Source: JAGFIY01 sp964499285
GTDB lineage: Bacteria > Bacteroidota > Ignavibacteria > Ignavibacteriales > Melioribacteraceae
Direction of reading: 5' to 3'
Assembly: GCA_964499285.1 (NCBI GenBank)
Contig: CAZCLA010000007.1
Location: 1-64,000, forward strand
Length of the DNA stretch: 64,000 bases
Below, in pieces: positions 9,303-18,573 of the stretch. Position 1 is the stretch's first letter, and every line of letters starts with the position of its first letter. A program made the position numbers and the translations under genes. Under the pieces are notes generated by a model. That model made no database searches. It was not told where the DNA came from and saw only the letters and a program-made list of their open reading frames with translations.

Positions 9303-12300
9303 ATGAAAAGGTTGTTATCCTTTATTTTCTTATATGCATTTTTATTTGTTTCACTTCAGGCACAAAGTGTAACCCTAACACCAAAGAAAGTTACAACTTC
9401 GTACAAAAATGATAAAACAATTCCTTTGAGAGATATGGAAATTATTCACGTTGCACCAGGAAGTTTTTGGGAAGCGACAGGTGGTGCAATACCCAATAAA
9501 ACACATATTCTTGGAGATTTTAACACAGACGGCGAACCGGATTTTGACCCGCGGCTTCAGACCGAATCCGGAAGAGCACCAACACCTATTCTTGATGTAA
9601 ACATTGATGGCGTCGGGAATTTATTCGGTGGTTTTCCACCGGATACTGAAGGTGATATTGGTCCGGATCACTATATTCAGATGATCAACCTGCATTTTGC
9701 AATTTATGAAAAGGACGGAACATTAGTTTACGGTCCGGTACAAAACAGCACACTCTGGAATGGTTTTACTGGTCCTTGGACAGGTTCAAATGATGGAGAC
9801 CCAGTTGTATTGTGGGATGATGAAGCTGAAAGATGGCTAATGAGTCAATTTGCACTTCCAAACTTTCCCAATGGTCCCTTCTATGAATTAATTGCAATAT
9901 CAGAAACAAGTGATCCGTTAGGTTCGTGGCACAGATATGCATTTCAATTCACAGATATGCCGGACTATCCAAAAATAGGTGCTTGGCCTGATGGATATTA
10001 TATTTCGATTAATCAATTTTCCGCAGGCTCGCTGTCATATCAAGGTGCTGGTGTAGCCGTAGTTGAAAAGGCTGCAATGTTAAACGGCGATCCAGCCGAA
10101 ATGGTATTCTTTGATTTAGGAATCTCGTATGGAAGTTTGCTTCCAGCAGATGCTGATGGAACTCCTCCACCACCGGGAACACCGGGAATGTTCATGAATT
10201 TAAGAGGAAGCAGCGGATATAATTTATGGACAGTCGATGTGGATTGGAACAATACTGCAAATTCGACAATAAATGGTCCTACAAATATCAGCTCAAGTGC
10301 TTACAGCACAAGCCTCAGTTCAATTCCACAACCGGGCACATCACAAGGTTTGGAAACTCTAGCCGGTAGAATGATGTTTCGTCTGCAGTACAGAAACTTT
10401 GGTACTCATGAAGCAATGGTATCCTGTTTTTCAGTAAACGCAGGAAGCGGTCGAGCAGGAAAACGTTGGTTCGAATTAAGAGATACAGGTGCAGGCTGGA
10501 GTCTTTATCAGGAAGGTACGTACGCGCCTGATGACGGAGATCATCGCTGGATGGGAAGTGTTGCGATGGATGCTTCGGGAAATATTGCATTAGGTTATAG
10601 CGTATCAAGTTCCTCCACATTCCCGTCAATCAGGTTTACGGGAAGATATGCCGGTGATCCTTTGGGTCAGATGACAATCGATGAGGGAGAAATCATAGCC
10701 GGCGGAGGTTCACAAACCGGTTCACAATCCGGACGCGGAAGATGGGGAGATTACAGCACAATGTCAGTAGATCCGGCAAGCGGTGCATTTTGGTACACTA
10801 CCGAATATATGCCCTCTACAAGCAGTACTGGCTGGAAAACTCAAATTGCATCATTTAGATTAGAAATTGATGAAATTGCTCCCGATCCAATTACAGATTT
10901 AGCAGTAGTAAATAATTCTGCCACCTCAAACAGTGTTCATCTTACGTGGACAGCGACGGGAGATGACGGAACGGACGGAAAAGCTTTTAGATACGATCTT
11001 AGAATGTCTAACTCGCCAATTACCAACGATGCTCAATTTGATGCAGCAACACAAATTTTAAACGCTCCAATTCCCTCGAATTCCGGTTTGCAGGAAACTT
11101 TTGATGTTCCAGACCTTGATCCGGATCAAACTTATCATTTTGCAATTAAAGCACGTGACGATCAAAATAATTATTCCGATATTTCAAATCCGGCTAACGG
11201 CTCAACACTAACGGCCCCTCAAATATCGGTTAATCCGGCACAACTTATTTACAATGTAGAACCAAACGAACAATGGTCGGAAAATGTTGTTGTTTCAAAC
11301 ACAACCGTTGATCCATCCACTCTTAACTTCAGCGCTGTTTTGGATAATCATAATTTTCCTTCCAGAGCAGTTAGTGTTGGCGTTAATTCAATAGGAATAA
11401 CAAAGACTAATTTAGAAAAAGAGGCTACGCAAAAAGGGAGCGGCACTGTTCCGTCATTTTCACTTACAGGAACAGGAGGTCCGGATGAATATGGTTATTT
11501 ATGGAGAGACAGCGATTTGGAGGGAGGTCCAGAATATGATTGGGTGGATATAAGCACGGATGGCACTGTTGTCAGTTTCTCAAACGGAAACAAAGATGAC
11601 GGATATACGAATTCGCTGCCTTTAGGATTTGTTTTTTCATTTTATGGAACAAATTATAATTCACTCAGAATTTCGACTAACGGATTTGTAAGCTTTGCAA
11701 GTATTCCGGATAGTTACAGAAATAACAGACCAATTCCGGATGAATTAGCTCCGGATGCAATCATCGCAGCATTTTGGGATGATCTTGATGGATCAAGCCA
11801 AGGTGAAGTTTATTATAAATCTTACTCTGACAAATTTGTCGTACAGTTTACCGACTGGCAAAAGTATTTTTCTCCTGCACAAGGCGGATCAAGCGGTTCA
11901 TTTACATTCCAAATAGTGATTTACGAGAGCGGCAAAATCAGAATTTACTACAACGAAATGATTGGAACAAAGAATTCCGCAACAGTTGGAATCGAAAATG
12001 GTAACGGTTCCATCGGTCTTGAGGTTGCTTATAATTCGTCATATCCCCCAAGCAATAATTTTGCTTTACAGTTTATGGAGGAACCGGAATGGATTACAGG
12101 AAATAACCTTGCTGGCGGAACAGTTTGGAACGGTAATTCGGCAAATATCGGATTGAACTTTGATACGGAGGATCTGGATAACGGAACTTACACTATGGAT
12201 TTAATTATTGATTCCAACGCGCCGGATAAAGCGCAGATTATTGTTCCGATTACCGTGATAGTGGATATAGTTCCGGTTGAATTAACTGCATTTTCCGCTG

Positions 12301-12860
12301 ATGTTATAGATAACAAAGTGATGCTCAATTGGGAGACAGCTACCGAAACAAATAACAGCGGTTTTGAAGTTCAAAAAATGTTTGATACGGATGATAAAAC
12401 AACTGCAGAATGGACAGCAACGGGATTCGTTGACGGCAAAGGAACGACTTCGGAAATTAATAGATATTCTTTTGTTGATGAGATTGGTAAAAGTGCATCG
12501 GGAACAATTAAGTATAGACTGAAACAAATAGACTTTGACGGAACTTTCAGTTATTCGAACAGTGTGGAAATAGAAATTGTGCCCGAGAACTTTGTGCTTC
12601 GCCAAAACTATCCTAATCCTTTTAACCCATCAACAAAGATTGAATATACAGTTCCGGAAGAAAGTAAGGTTAAACTGTCAGTGTTCAATATTCTCGGTGA
12701 GATGGTTGTCGAATTGTTAAATGATGTCGTGAAACCGGGTCACCACGAGATAGAAGTAAATGCTTCAAATTTATCCTCAGGTGTTTATATTTACAGATTA
12801 GAAGCTGTTAACGCAAATCAAACATTTGTTGATTCAAAAAGAATGATTCTTATAAAATAA
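9303..12860 (+). CDS. Large T9SS-sorted extracellular protein (propeller + FN3)
   Basis: 1185 residues with a signal peptide (MKRLLSFIFLYAFLFVSLQAQ). Residues about 75-525 form a sialidase/propeller-like region (FPPDTEGDIGPDHYIQM, WLMSQFALPNFPNGPFY, RWMGSVAMDASGNIALGYS, SGRGRWGDYSTMSVDP), seen in many secreted proteins of unknown function. Then come a fibronectin type III domain (DPITDLAVVNNSA to DQTYHFAIKARDD), a nidogen-like beta-sandwich (LPLGFVFSFYGTNYNSLRIS, AAFWDDLDGS), the VPVELTAFSA pre-tail module and a T9SS type A tail (LRQNYPNPFNPSTKIEY to KRMILIK). The AGAGGGAACC ribosome binding site precedes the start. I recognise no catalytic residues; an adhesive or scaffold role is plausible but unproven. 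Confidence 0.85.
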   Translation: MKRLLSFIFLYAFLFVSLQAQSVTLTPKKVTTSYKNDKTIPLRDMEIIHVAPGSFWEATGGAIPNKTHILGDFNTDGEPDFDPRLQTESGRAPTPILDVNIDGVGNLFGGFPPDTEGDIGPDHYIQMINLHFAIYEKDGTLVYGPVQNSTLWNGFTGPWTGSNDGDPVVLWDDEAERWLMSQFALPNFPNGPFYELIAISETSDPLGSWHRYAFQFTDMPDYPKIGAWPDGYYISINQFSAGSLSYQGAGVAVVEKAAMLNGDPAEMVFFDLGISYGSLLPADADGTPPPPGTPGMFMNLRGSSGYNLWTVDVDWNNTANSTINGPTNISSSAYSTSLSSIPQPGTSQGLETLAGRMMFRLQYRNFGTHEAMVSCFSVNAGSGRAGKRWFELRDTGAGWSLYQEGTYAPDDGDHRWMGSVAMDASGNIALGYSVSSSSTFPSIRFTGRYAGDPLGQMTIDEGEIIAGGGSQTGSQSGRGRWGDYSTMSVDPASGAFWYTTEYMPSTSSTGWKTQIASFRLEIDEIAPDPITDLAVVNNSATSNSVHLTWTATGDDGTDGKAFRYDLRMSNSPITNDAQFDAATQILNAPIPSNSGLQETFDVPDLDPDQTYHFAIKARDDQNNYSDISNPANGSTLTAPQISVNPAQLIYNVEPNEQWSENVVVSNTTVDPSTLNFSAVLDNHNFPSRAVSVGVNSIGITKTNLEKEATQKGSGTVPSFSLTGTGGPDEYGYLWRDSDLEGGPEYDWVDISTDGTVVSFSNGNKDDGYTNSLPLGFVFSFYGTNYNSLRISTNGFVSFASIPDSYRNNRPIPDELAPDAIIAAFWDDLDGSSQGEVYYKSYSDKFVVQFTDWQKYFSPAQGGSSGSFTFQIVIYESGKIRIYYNEMIGTKNSATVGIENGNGSIGLEVAYNSSYPPSNNFALQFMEEPEWITGNNLAGGTVWNGNSANIGLNFDTEDLDNGTYTMDLIIDSNAPDKAQIIVPITVIVDIVPVELTAFSADVIDNKVMLNWETATETNNSGFEVQKMFDTDDKTTAEWTATGFVDGKGTTSEINRYSFVDEIGKSASGTIKYRLKQIDFDGTFSYSNSVEIEIVPENFVLRQNYPNPFNPSTKIEYTVPEESKVKLSVFNILGEMVVELLNDVVKPGHHEIEVNASNLSSGVYIYRLEAVNANQTFVDSKRMILIK

Positions 12861-12875
12861 AACTTATTTCCATAG

Positions 12876-12914
12876 AGCCGCTTTGCTATTTAAAGGGAAG
12901 GCGGCTTTTTTTTA
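12876..12914 (+). terminator. Rho-independent terminator
   Basis: AGCCGC (12876-12881) pairs with GCGGCT (12901-12906), followed by a run of T. It ends the large T9SS gene. It also covers the TTG that would otherwise start the next ORF, which argues for the ATG at 12934 instead. Confidence 0.75.
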
Positions 12915-12933
12915 TTCATTTATCGGAAAATTA

Positions 12934-14295
12934 ATGAGAACAATTATTGTTTTCTTTTTTGTATTTACTGCTACACTTTCCTCGCAAACAATCGAACTTG
13001 ATTTAATCATAGACGAAAAGAACAGCGTATATGAAAATTTTCAAGGCTTCGGAGCAGAATGGGATTCGCGTCATTATAATCTAAATAAAGTGACCGATGA
13101 AGACTTTAAAATTATTTCAAAGCGTATCGATTGGATGAAAACCTCGTTTGTGAGAATAATGATGCTCGCAAAATGGTGCTTTGTTTCGGACGGTAAGTAT
13201 GATTGGGAAAACGAGGATATGGCTGCACTTTACCGTCATCTAGACTACTGTCAATCCCGCGGAGTAACTGTACTTCTAACCGAATGGGGAATTGAAAGAG
13301 ACTGGGTACAGATTGCAGGAATAAATTATGTTGATGACAACAGGTTCTTGGATATTATTGCCGATTATCTTGATTATTTTATAAATGTTAAAGGCTACAC
13401 CTGCATAAAATATATTTCTCTTGTGAACGAACCGAATTATGAAGTTATGGATTTTCCAAGATGGTCTGAGGGAATAAAAAAACTTCATAACAAATTGATT
13501 GAAAAACGTCTCTACGGTAAAGTACAGATCGTAGGTCCTGGTCAAAGCTGGGATGATAATTGGTTTTATAATTCCGTTAATTCTCTGAGGGATTATTTGG
13601 ATCATTACACAATTCACCGATATGAGTTTCAAGAAAAAGTTTATAACGGTGATTTGAAAAGTTATCTTGACGGAATGATCTCATACGTTAAAGAAAATGA
13701 TCCAAATTTTGACGAAAAATATTTTTTCATTACCGAAGCCGGAATGGCGGACGGACTTTCGACCGAAAAGCATCCATGGATAGATTCTGTTTCCTACGGA
13801 AATTTTATGGCAAGTTATGCCTCACTTGCTCTCAATGCCGGTGTTGATGCAGTTCTCGCCTGGATGATGGACGATAACAGTCATGAAGATTTTGAATTCG
13901 GTTTGTGGAAAGATAAAAAAAACGGAATGAAGACAAGACCTTATTTCTATGTTTGGTCACTTCTCAGCCGTTACATTCCTAAAGGGGCAGATATTTACAG
14001 AACCTTTCCGAAATACGCTAAGCTATATACCATTGCTGCGAGGGTAGGCGATAAGAAAAATAGTTATTGGACTTACTGCTTAATTAACAATTCGGAACGC
14101 AAAGTAAAAGTTAACTTGACAAATATTCTTGATGAAGACGGAACTTTTAAAAAATTTGTTTACAATAAAAATGAACGAAAAGTGAACACTGATCAATTTC
14201 CGCTGCCGTTGTCTGAAGTGAAAAGTAAAAACAATAAATTGGAAGTGGAAATAGCTCCTAAGTCCGTTTACTTTTTTACTTCGATACCGTATTAA
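12934..14295 (+). CDS. Secreted clan GH-A glycoside hydrolase (GH30/GH39/GH5-like)
   Basis: 453 residues from the ATG at 12934, which puts the signal peptide MRTIIVFFFVFTATLSSQ at the N-terminus; an upstream TTG at 12883 lies inside the preceding terminator. The sequence begins like GH30 enzymes (VYENFQGFGAEWDSR). It has the two glutamates of a retaining clan GH-A barrel: acid/base E166 in SLVNEPNY and nucleophile E268 in FFITEAGM. HRYEF and LAWMMDDN add further active-site-like aromatic and acidic residues. A small C-terminal beta domain (about 380-453, SYWTYCLINNSERKVKVNL) completes the fold. There is no T9SS tail, so it should be periplasmic or exported otherwise. The substrate cannot be told from sequence; a plant or microbial heteroglycan would fit the amylase-rich neighbourhood. 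Confidence 0.82.
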   Translation: MRTIIVFFFVFTATLSSQTIELDLIIDEKNSVYENFQGFGAEWDSRHYNLNKVTDEDFKIISKRIDWMKTSFVRIMMLAKWCFVSDGKYDWENEDMAALYRHLDYCQSRGVTVLLTEWGIERDWVQIAGINYVDDNRFLDIIADYLDYFINVKGYTCIKYISLVNEPNYEVMDFPRWSEGIKKLHNKLIEKRLYGKVQIVGPGQSWDDNWFYNSVNSLRDYLDHYTIHRYEFQEKVYNGDLKSYLDGMISYVKENDPNFDEKYFFITEAGMADGLSTEKHPWIDSVSYGNFMASYASLALNAGVDAVLAWMMDDNSHEDFEFGLWKDKKNGMKTRPYFYVWSLLSRYIPKGADIYRTFPKYAKLYTIAARVGDKKNSYWTYCLINNSERKVKVNLTNILDEDGTFKKFVYNKNERKVNTDQFPLPLSEVKSKNNKLEVEIAPKSVYFFTSIPY

Positions 14296-14375
14296 AAAAA
14301 TGAGTAAATTACTATTACGTTTTCTCTATAAATTCAATATTACTTTAATTCTAATTTTGTAATAGCTGAAAATAA

Positions 14376-14810
14376 ATGATTGAGAAGAGATTTTTAATCG
14401 AAAGTGATTACAGCAACGTTGTTCGTGCAGCGCATGAGATCGCAAGTTTTCTATGTCATAACTCTGTTCAAAAAAGGATTTGCGACGAAGTTGAGATGTG
14501 TTTAATAGAAGCGCTGAATAACATCGTAAAACATGCTTACGGTGTGGATAAGGAAAAAATCATCGAAGTACTTGCCGAAGGATCGGAGGAAAAATTAAGT
14601 TTTACGATCATTGATGCGGGCAATTCAAGAAAGGATTTTTCTGAGGCTAAATTAGATTTTGATCCATCGGACATTGATTCGATTCCAGAAAGCGGAATGG
14701 GATTGTTTATTATCGAAAATCTTATGGATACAACATCTTATCAAACCAAGGACGGTAAAAATTATTACATCATGGAAAAATATCTCACCGGGAATAAATC
14801 GAATTCGTAA
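14376..14810 (+). CDS. RsbW-like anti-sigma factor / serine-protein kinase
   Basis: 144 residues forming a single GHKL ATPase domain of the RsbW/SpoIIAB family. These proteins bind a sigma factor or phosphorylate an anti-sigma-antagonist. The N-box is EALNNIVKHAYG, the G1 box IIDAGN, and the G2 box ESGMGLFII with ENLMD following. No sigma factor or STAS-domain antagonist is adjacent. A SpoIIE-type phosphatase, the usual opposing enzyme, lies 1.6 kb downstream on the other strand. The gap to the preceding hydrolase is 80 bp with no terminator, so read-through is possible. Confidence 0.85.
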   Translation: MIEKRFLIESDYSNVVRAAHEIASFLCHNSVQKRICDEVEMCLIEALNNIVKHAYGVDKEKIIEVLAEGSEEKLSFTIIDAGNSRKDFSEAKLDFDPSDIDSIPESGMGLFIIENLMDTTSYQTKDGKNYYIMEKYLTGNKSNS

Positions 14811-14886
14811 AATGTCTATTTATTCGACTTGTTAACTAATCCTATTTTAATTAAAATTAAGCTTCATTAAGTAACATACAGACTGC

Positions 14887-16434
14887 GTGAATAATAAAAT
14901 AATATTTTTTCTATTAGTGTTCATATTTCTGCTTTCAAGCGGAATTAGTGCTCAAGATTCTACAAAGAGTCTGGTGATTAAGAATAACCAAGCTCCGAGG
15001 AAATATCCGCTTATTAAACCGCAGTACCCATCATATCCCTTAATTTCGGGCTATCTTCTGGTGAAAGCAGCAAACGAGGGAGATCCATTTGCCGAACACG
15101 AACTGGGGTTAAGATATCTGCTAGGACGCGGATTTCCAAAAGATACAAGCGAAGCTGTGAGGTGGATAAAAAAAGCAGTTGATAAGAACTTGACCGTCGC
15201 TCGATTTAATTATGGCATTATGTTGAATACGGGAACAGGCACGGAATGGAATCCGTTCGAGGCATTTAAGAATTTTAAATTTGCCGCTGAAGCCGGAATG
15301 GCTGAAAGTCAATATGCAATGGGAATATTTTATACCGATAATCTTGTGGTGAACAGGGACTACAACAAAGCCTATTCTTGGATAAAAGAAGCCGCTGATT
15401 TCGGTTTAGATTATGCAAAAGAAACATTAAAACAATTGAAAGAATCCGGTCTTGTTACAAATTTTGAAAAAAAATCATCGACCGGAGTCAATCAAGATCA
15501 AGAAATATTTCTCGCAGATTCATCTTCTCTTATGCCGCAAAATTGGCAGTTTGATTTTATTGATTTTGAAGGAGACACACTTTCCGAAGAAGAGCAAGTT
15601 GCATCAATAAGAGAATTATTAAATAAAAACAAAGATGAATTAAAAAATATTTTGGGTGTATCAAATGAATCAATCTTCAATAACACCCAAGATACTTCCA
15701 GCACCGGTTTAATTAAACTCGCTGCGGATAGCGGAAGTCCCGAAGCACTTTTTATAACAGGCAAATCTTACCAAAGGGGAATTGGAAGAGAAAGGGATTC
15801 GGTCCTTGCACTTTCTTATTACATAAGAGCTTTCAGACTTGGTTCAAATAAAAGTGCCGAAGCGATATTAAGCTACATTAAATCTCCTTCAATTTTTAAT
15901 CTGCTGCAAAAAGGAATTGATGCGGGAAATCCCGAAGCAATGTACGCTTGGGCAGGATTGACAGCGATGGGTTTTGATTACAGGCTAAGCTACGAGCAGG
16001 CACTTGAACTTCTTGAAAAGGCTGCGACAAAAAATCATATTCCTTCCATAATAGAAATGGGATTGGCTTATTACTCCGGGACGATAATCGACAAAGATAA
16101 AGACGAAGCAATTGAATATTGGACAAAAGCAGCAGAGTTAGGCAGCCGTGAGGCAAAAGTAAGAATTGCTTTTACAAACATTTTGGAAAATGAATTTGAA
16201 CAAAAAGATATAACCACTTTGGTTGCCGCAAGTGATGAAGGTTCTGTGCTTGCTCAAACTGCACTCGGCTACTGTTATGAAAACGGTTTAGGAGTTAGAA
16301 CAGATAAAGCTGCGGCTGCAAAATATTACCGCAATGCCGCAATAAGAGGAAATAAAACTGCATTCACATCACTAAAAAATATGTACGATCAAATTAGACC
16401 GAATGATGATGAGTTTCAAATTCACATCAACTAA
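14887..16434 (+). CDS. Sel1-like repeat (SLR) protein, exported
   Basis: 515 residues starting with GTG at 14887 and a signal peptide (IIFFLLVFIFLLSSGISAQ). At least seven Sel1/TPR-like helical repeats are visible, such as AEHELGLRYLLGRGFPKD, AESQYAMGIFYTDNLVVN, PEALFITGKSYQRGIG and AQTALGYCYENGLGVRTDK. They fall in two blocks separated by a low-complexity acidic linker (about 195-260). Such proteins are periplasmic or outer-membrane scaffolds for protein-protein contacts. Its stop codon overlaps the stop of the convergent phosphatase gene by 4 bp, leaving no room for a terminator. The specific partner is unknown. Confidence 0.85.
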   Translation: MNNKIIFFLLVFIFLLSSGISAQDSTKSLVIKNNQAPRKYPLIKPQYPSYPLISGYLLVKAANEGDPFAEHELGLRYLLGRGFPKDTSEAVRWIKKAVDKNLTVARFNYGIMLNTGTGTEWNPFEAFKNFKFAAEAGMAESQYAMGIFYTDNLVVNRDYNKAYSWIKEAADFGLDYAKETLKQLKESGLVTNFEKKSSTGVNQDQEIFLADSSSLMPQNWQFDFIDFEGDTLSEEEQVASIRELLNKNKDELKNILGVSNESIFNNTQDTSSTGLIKLAADSGSPEALFITGKSYQRGIGRERDSVLALSYYIRAFRLGSNKSAEAILSYIKSPSIFNLLQKGIDAGNPEAMYAWAGLTAMGFDYRLSYEQALELLEKAATKNHIPSIIEMGLAYYSGTIIDKDKDEAIEYWTKAAELGSREAKVRIAFTNILENEFEQKDITTLVAASDEGSVLAQTALGYCYENGLGVRTDKAAAAKYYRNAAIRGNKTAFTSLKNMYDQIRPNDDEFQIHIN

Positions 16435-17519
16435 ACTGCTTTAAGAATTATCATTGTAATATCATCGCTGTGTATATTTTCGCCGCGGAAATTCTCAATC
16501 TCTTTTATTATTTCTTTCTGAATTATTTCCGGGGGAGAACCGGCATATTTCTTCAGTACATTTTTCACAGGATTTAATCCAAGCTGCTGTCTTGATTCGT
16601 TCATACATTCGGTGATTCCGTCCGTATAAAAGAAAAGTATATCGTTAGGTTCCGGTTTCAATTCGACGGTTTCTAAAATTTTTGCGAAAGCTCCGTTATC
16701 TTTTAATCCGATTCCTATTCCTTTCGGATTGATTTCATCAAACGTATCTGTGCTGCTTTTATAATGAATTATTGGCGGATGTCCGGCACGGCATAAAGTT
16801 ATTGTGCCTTTGTCATCAATTGAAGCAGCTGCCAATGTTAAAAAGTATTCCGGAAGCAACTTCTTATCAAAATTATCCTTTAAACTTATTATAATATCTC
16901 TTAAGTTCGAAAAATTTGAAATAAGTGAATGAAGAATTGCCTGTACTCTTACCATATATAGTGCTGCAGCCATTCCTTTGCCCGAAATGTCGCCGACTAT
17001 TAGATAAGTTTTATCACCCGATTCCGACTTAAATATATCGAAATAATCACCACCTACTTCTTTAGCCGATTCATAATAAGCAGATACTTCAAAATTATTG
17101 ATCTTTGGAGGAATTTTGGGCATCAAATCCGTTTGAATTTTCCTGGCAACTTGAAGTTCACTTTTTGTAAGAAGTTTATCAGCCAGTTCGAAAGCAAGAA
17201 GAAAGTTTAATATTACAAAAGAAACAATAACATAACTTCCCATATTGTTCAGGTAGCCTATTATAAAAATCAAAAGTGTAAGAAGGTAGATAATGCGTCT
17301 TGCGGGGGAAAGTTTAAGCAGAAATGCATTAAACAAACTTCGCAAAAATATTAAAGCTCGCACAACCTTATTTCTGGAAGTGCTGCTTTTGGGGATATCA
17401 TTTTTAAAAAATTCGTATACTTCTGCTGATTCTCTTTTAATCAATCTTTCGATTTCTGTAAAACTTAGATCGCTTGTATACAGATCGAATATCCTTTTTA
17501 TAGGATTTTTTGAGTTCAC
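16431..17519 (-). CDS. Membrane-bound SpoIIE/RsbU-type PP2C phosphatase
   Basis: 362 residues from a GTG at 17519 that has AAGGA just upstream. A longer reading from TTG at 17606 is open but lacks an RBS. The N-terminal part has two predicted membrane segments (IIYLLTLLIFIIGYLNNMG and SYVIVSFVILNFLLAF). The rest is the SpoIIE phosphatase domain: ARKIQTDLMPKIPP linker, then AKEVGGDYFDIF, LIVGDISGKGMAAALYM, ITLCRAGHPPIIHY, LFFYTDGITECMN and HSDDITMIIL, carrying the metal-binding aspartates. Such enzymes dephosphorylate STAS-domain antagonists and so free sigma factors from RsbW-like kinases, which fits the neighbour at 14376. No extracellular sensor domain is visible. Confidence 0.9.
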   Translation of the reverse strand: MNSKNPIKRIFDLYTSDLSFTEIERLIKRESAEVYEFFKNDIPKSSTSRNKVVRALIFLRSLFNAFLLKLSPARRIIYLLTLLIFIIGYLNNMGSYVIVSFVILNFLLAFELADKLLTKSELQVARKIQTDLMPKIPPKINNFEVSAYYESAKEVGGDYFDIFKSESGDKTYLIVGDISGKGMAAALYMVRVQAILHSLISNFSNLRDIIISLKDNFDKKLLPEYFLTLAAASIDDKGTITLCRAGHPPIIHYKSSTDTFDEINPKGIGIGLKDNGAFAKILETVELKPEPNDILFFYTDGITECMNESRQQLGLNPVKNVLKKYAGSPPEIIQKEIIKEIENFRGENIHSDDITMIILKAV

Positions 17520-17705
17520 AATAATCCTTGTAAATTTAAGGATTTGAAAAATTCGTACAGTTATTTGGACGTAAAAATTACAAATAAGTTTTGGAAATTC
17601 TAACAATCAAACTGAAATTTGGTCTATTCTTTCTTCTTTGTAAGTTTCATTACACTTTCTTATTTTTCTCAGACAAATTCTTAAATAGGAGAAACTATTC
17701 TTTTT

Positions 17706-18404
17706 ATGATCTGGAAAATTATTTTATTCTTAGGAATGGTTTTTGTTATAGTTGCAGGTATAACTTTTCCGATAGTTGAAAGACCTTCAGCTTGGTACGA
17801 ATTCCCTTTTATTCCCGGGCTGGAAGAAAAAGCAAAAATAATTTTCTTTCATGTACCAACTGCTTGGCTTTCAGTAATTGCGTTCTTAATGGCTATGGTT
17901 TATGGAATAAAGTACTTGGTCAAACAGAATTTGGATGACGATGCAAAGTCAAATGCTGCATTACAGATTGGGATGGTATTCTGTATACTTGCTACTGTTA
18001 CCGGCTCAATTTGGGCAAAATTTACTTGGGGAGCGTTTTGGCACTGGGATCCAAGGGAAACAAGCATCTTCATTCTTTTGTTGATTTACGGTTCTTTGTT
18101 TGCTTTACGTTCTGCCGTTGAAAATGAGGATAAAAGGGCAAGACTCTCGGCTGTTTATTCGATAATTGCTTTTTTGACAGTTCCGTTTTTCATCTTCATT
18201 ATGCCGAGAATTATGGTAGGACTTCATCCCGGATCCGCTGATGATACGAATGCCGGACCTGTTGTCGATTTCCAAATGAACGCAAACATGATGCTGGTTT
18301 TTTATATATCATTAGCTGTTTTTTCAATTCTCTACTACTGGATGTGGAAAATAGCTTATAGATCAATTATCATTTATGATAAGCTTTCAAAAAAAATAAT
18401 TTGA
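17706..18404 (+). CDS. ccmC: Haem exporter / cytochrome c maturation protein CcmC
   Basis: 232 residues with six predicted membrane helices. The tryptophan-rich haem-handling motif WGAFWHWDPRETS and the conserved histidines in FFHVPTAWLS and VGLHPGS are all present. CcmC loads haem onto CcmE at the outer face of the inner membrane. It is the first gene of a tight ccmC-ccmD-ccmE-ccmF cluster. ccmA and ccmB, the ATPase and permease parts, are not in the window and must lie elsewhere if present. Confidence 0.93.
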   Translation: MIWKIILFLGMVFVIVAGITFPIVERPSAWYEFPFIPGLEEKAKIIFFHVPTAWLSVIAFLMAMVYGIKYLVKQNLDDDAKSNAALQIGMVFCILATVTGSIWAKFTWGAFWHWDPRETSIFILLLIYGSLFALRSAVENEDKRARLSAVYSIIAFLTVPFFIFIMPRIMVGLHPGSADDTNAGPVVDFQMNANMMLVFYISLAVFSILYYWMWKIAYRSIIIYDKLSKKII

Positions 18405-18411
18405 GGTAATT

Positions 18412-18573
18412 GTGGAAGGTTTTTTTGCATTTTTAGAATCGAATTCAATATACATAGTGATGTTTATAGTTTTAATTGTCTGGCTGGGTATTTTTCTTTA
18501 TATGATGAGCGCAGATAATCGGCTTAAAAAAATTGAAGCAGAATTAAAGGAGATTGAATCAAATGAAAAATAA
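18412..18573 (+). CDS. ccmD: CcmD-like small membrane protein
   Basis: 53 residues from a GTG at 18412 with GAGGT upstream. One membrane helix (SIYIVMFIVLIVWLGIFLYMM) is followed by a charged helix (RLKKIEAELKEIESNEK), the standard CcmD topology. It lies 7 bp after ccmC and overlaps the ccmE start by 11 bp. CcmD holds CcmE to the CcmABC complex during haem release. The assignment rests on size, topology and position, because CcmD sequences are poorly conserved. Confidence 0.8.
   Translation: MEGFFAFLESNSIYIVMFIVLIVWLGIFLYMMSADNRLKKIEAELKEIESNEK

Noticed and set aside
12883..12933. TTG start for the GH-A hydrolase
   Set aside because: It lies within the preceding terminator hairpin and would put a non-signal sequence ahead of a good signal peptide at 12934.
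17520..17606. TTG start for the SpoIIE-type phosphatase
   Set aside because: No RBS; the GTG at 17519 has AAGGA at proper spacing.
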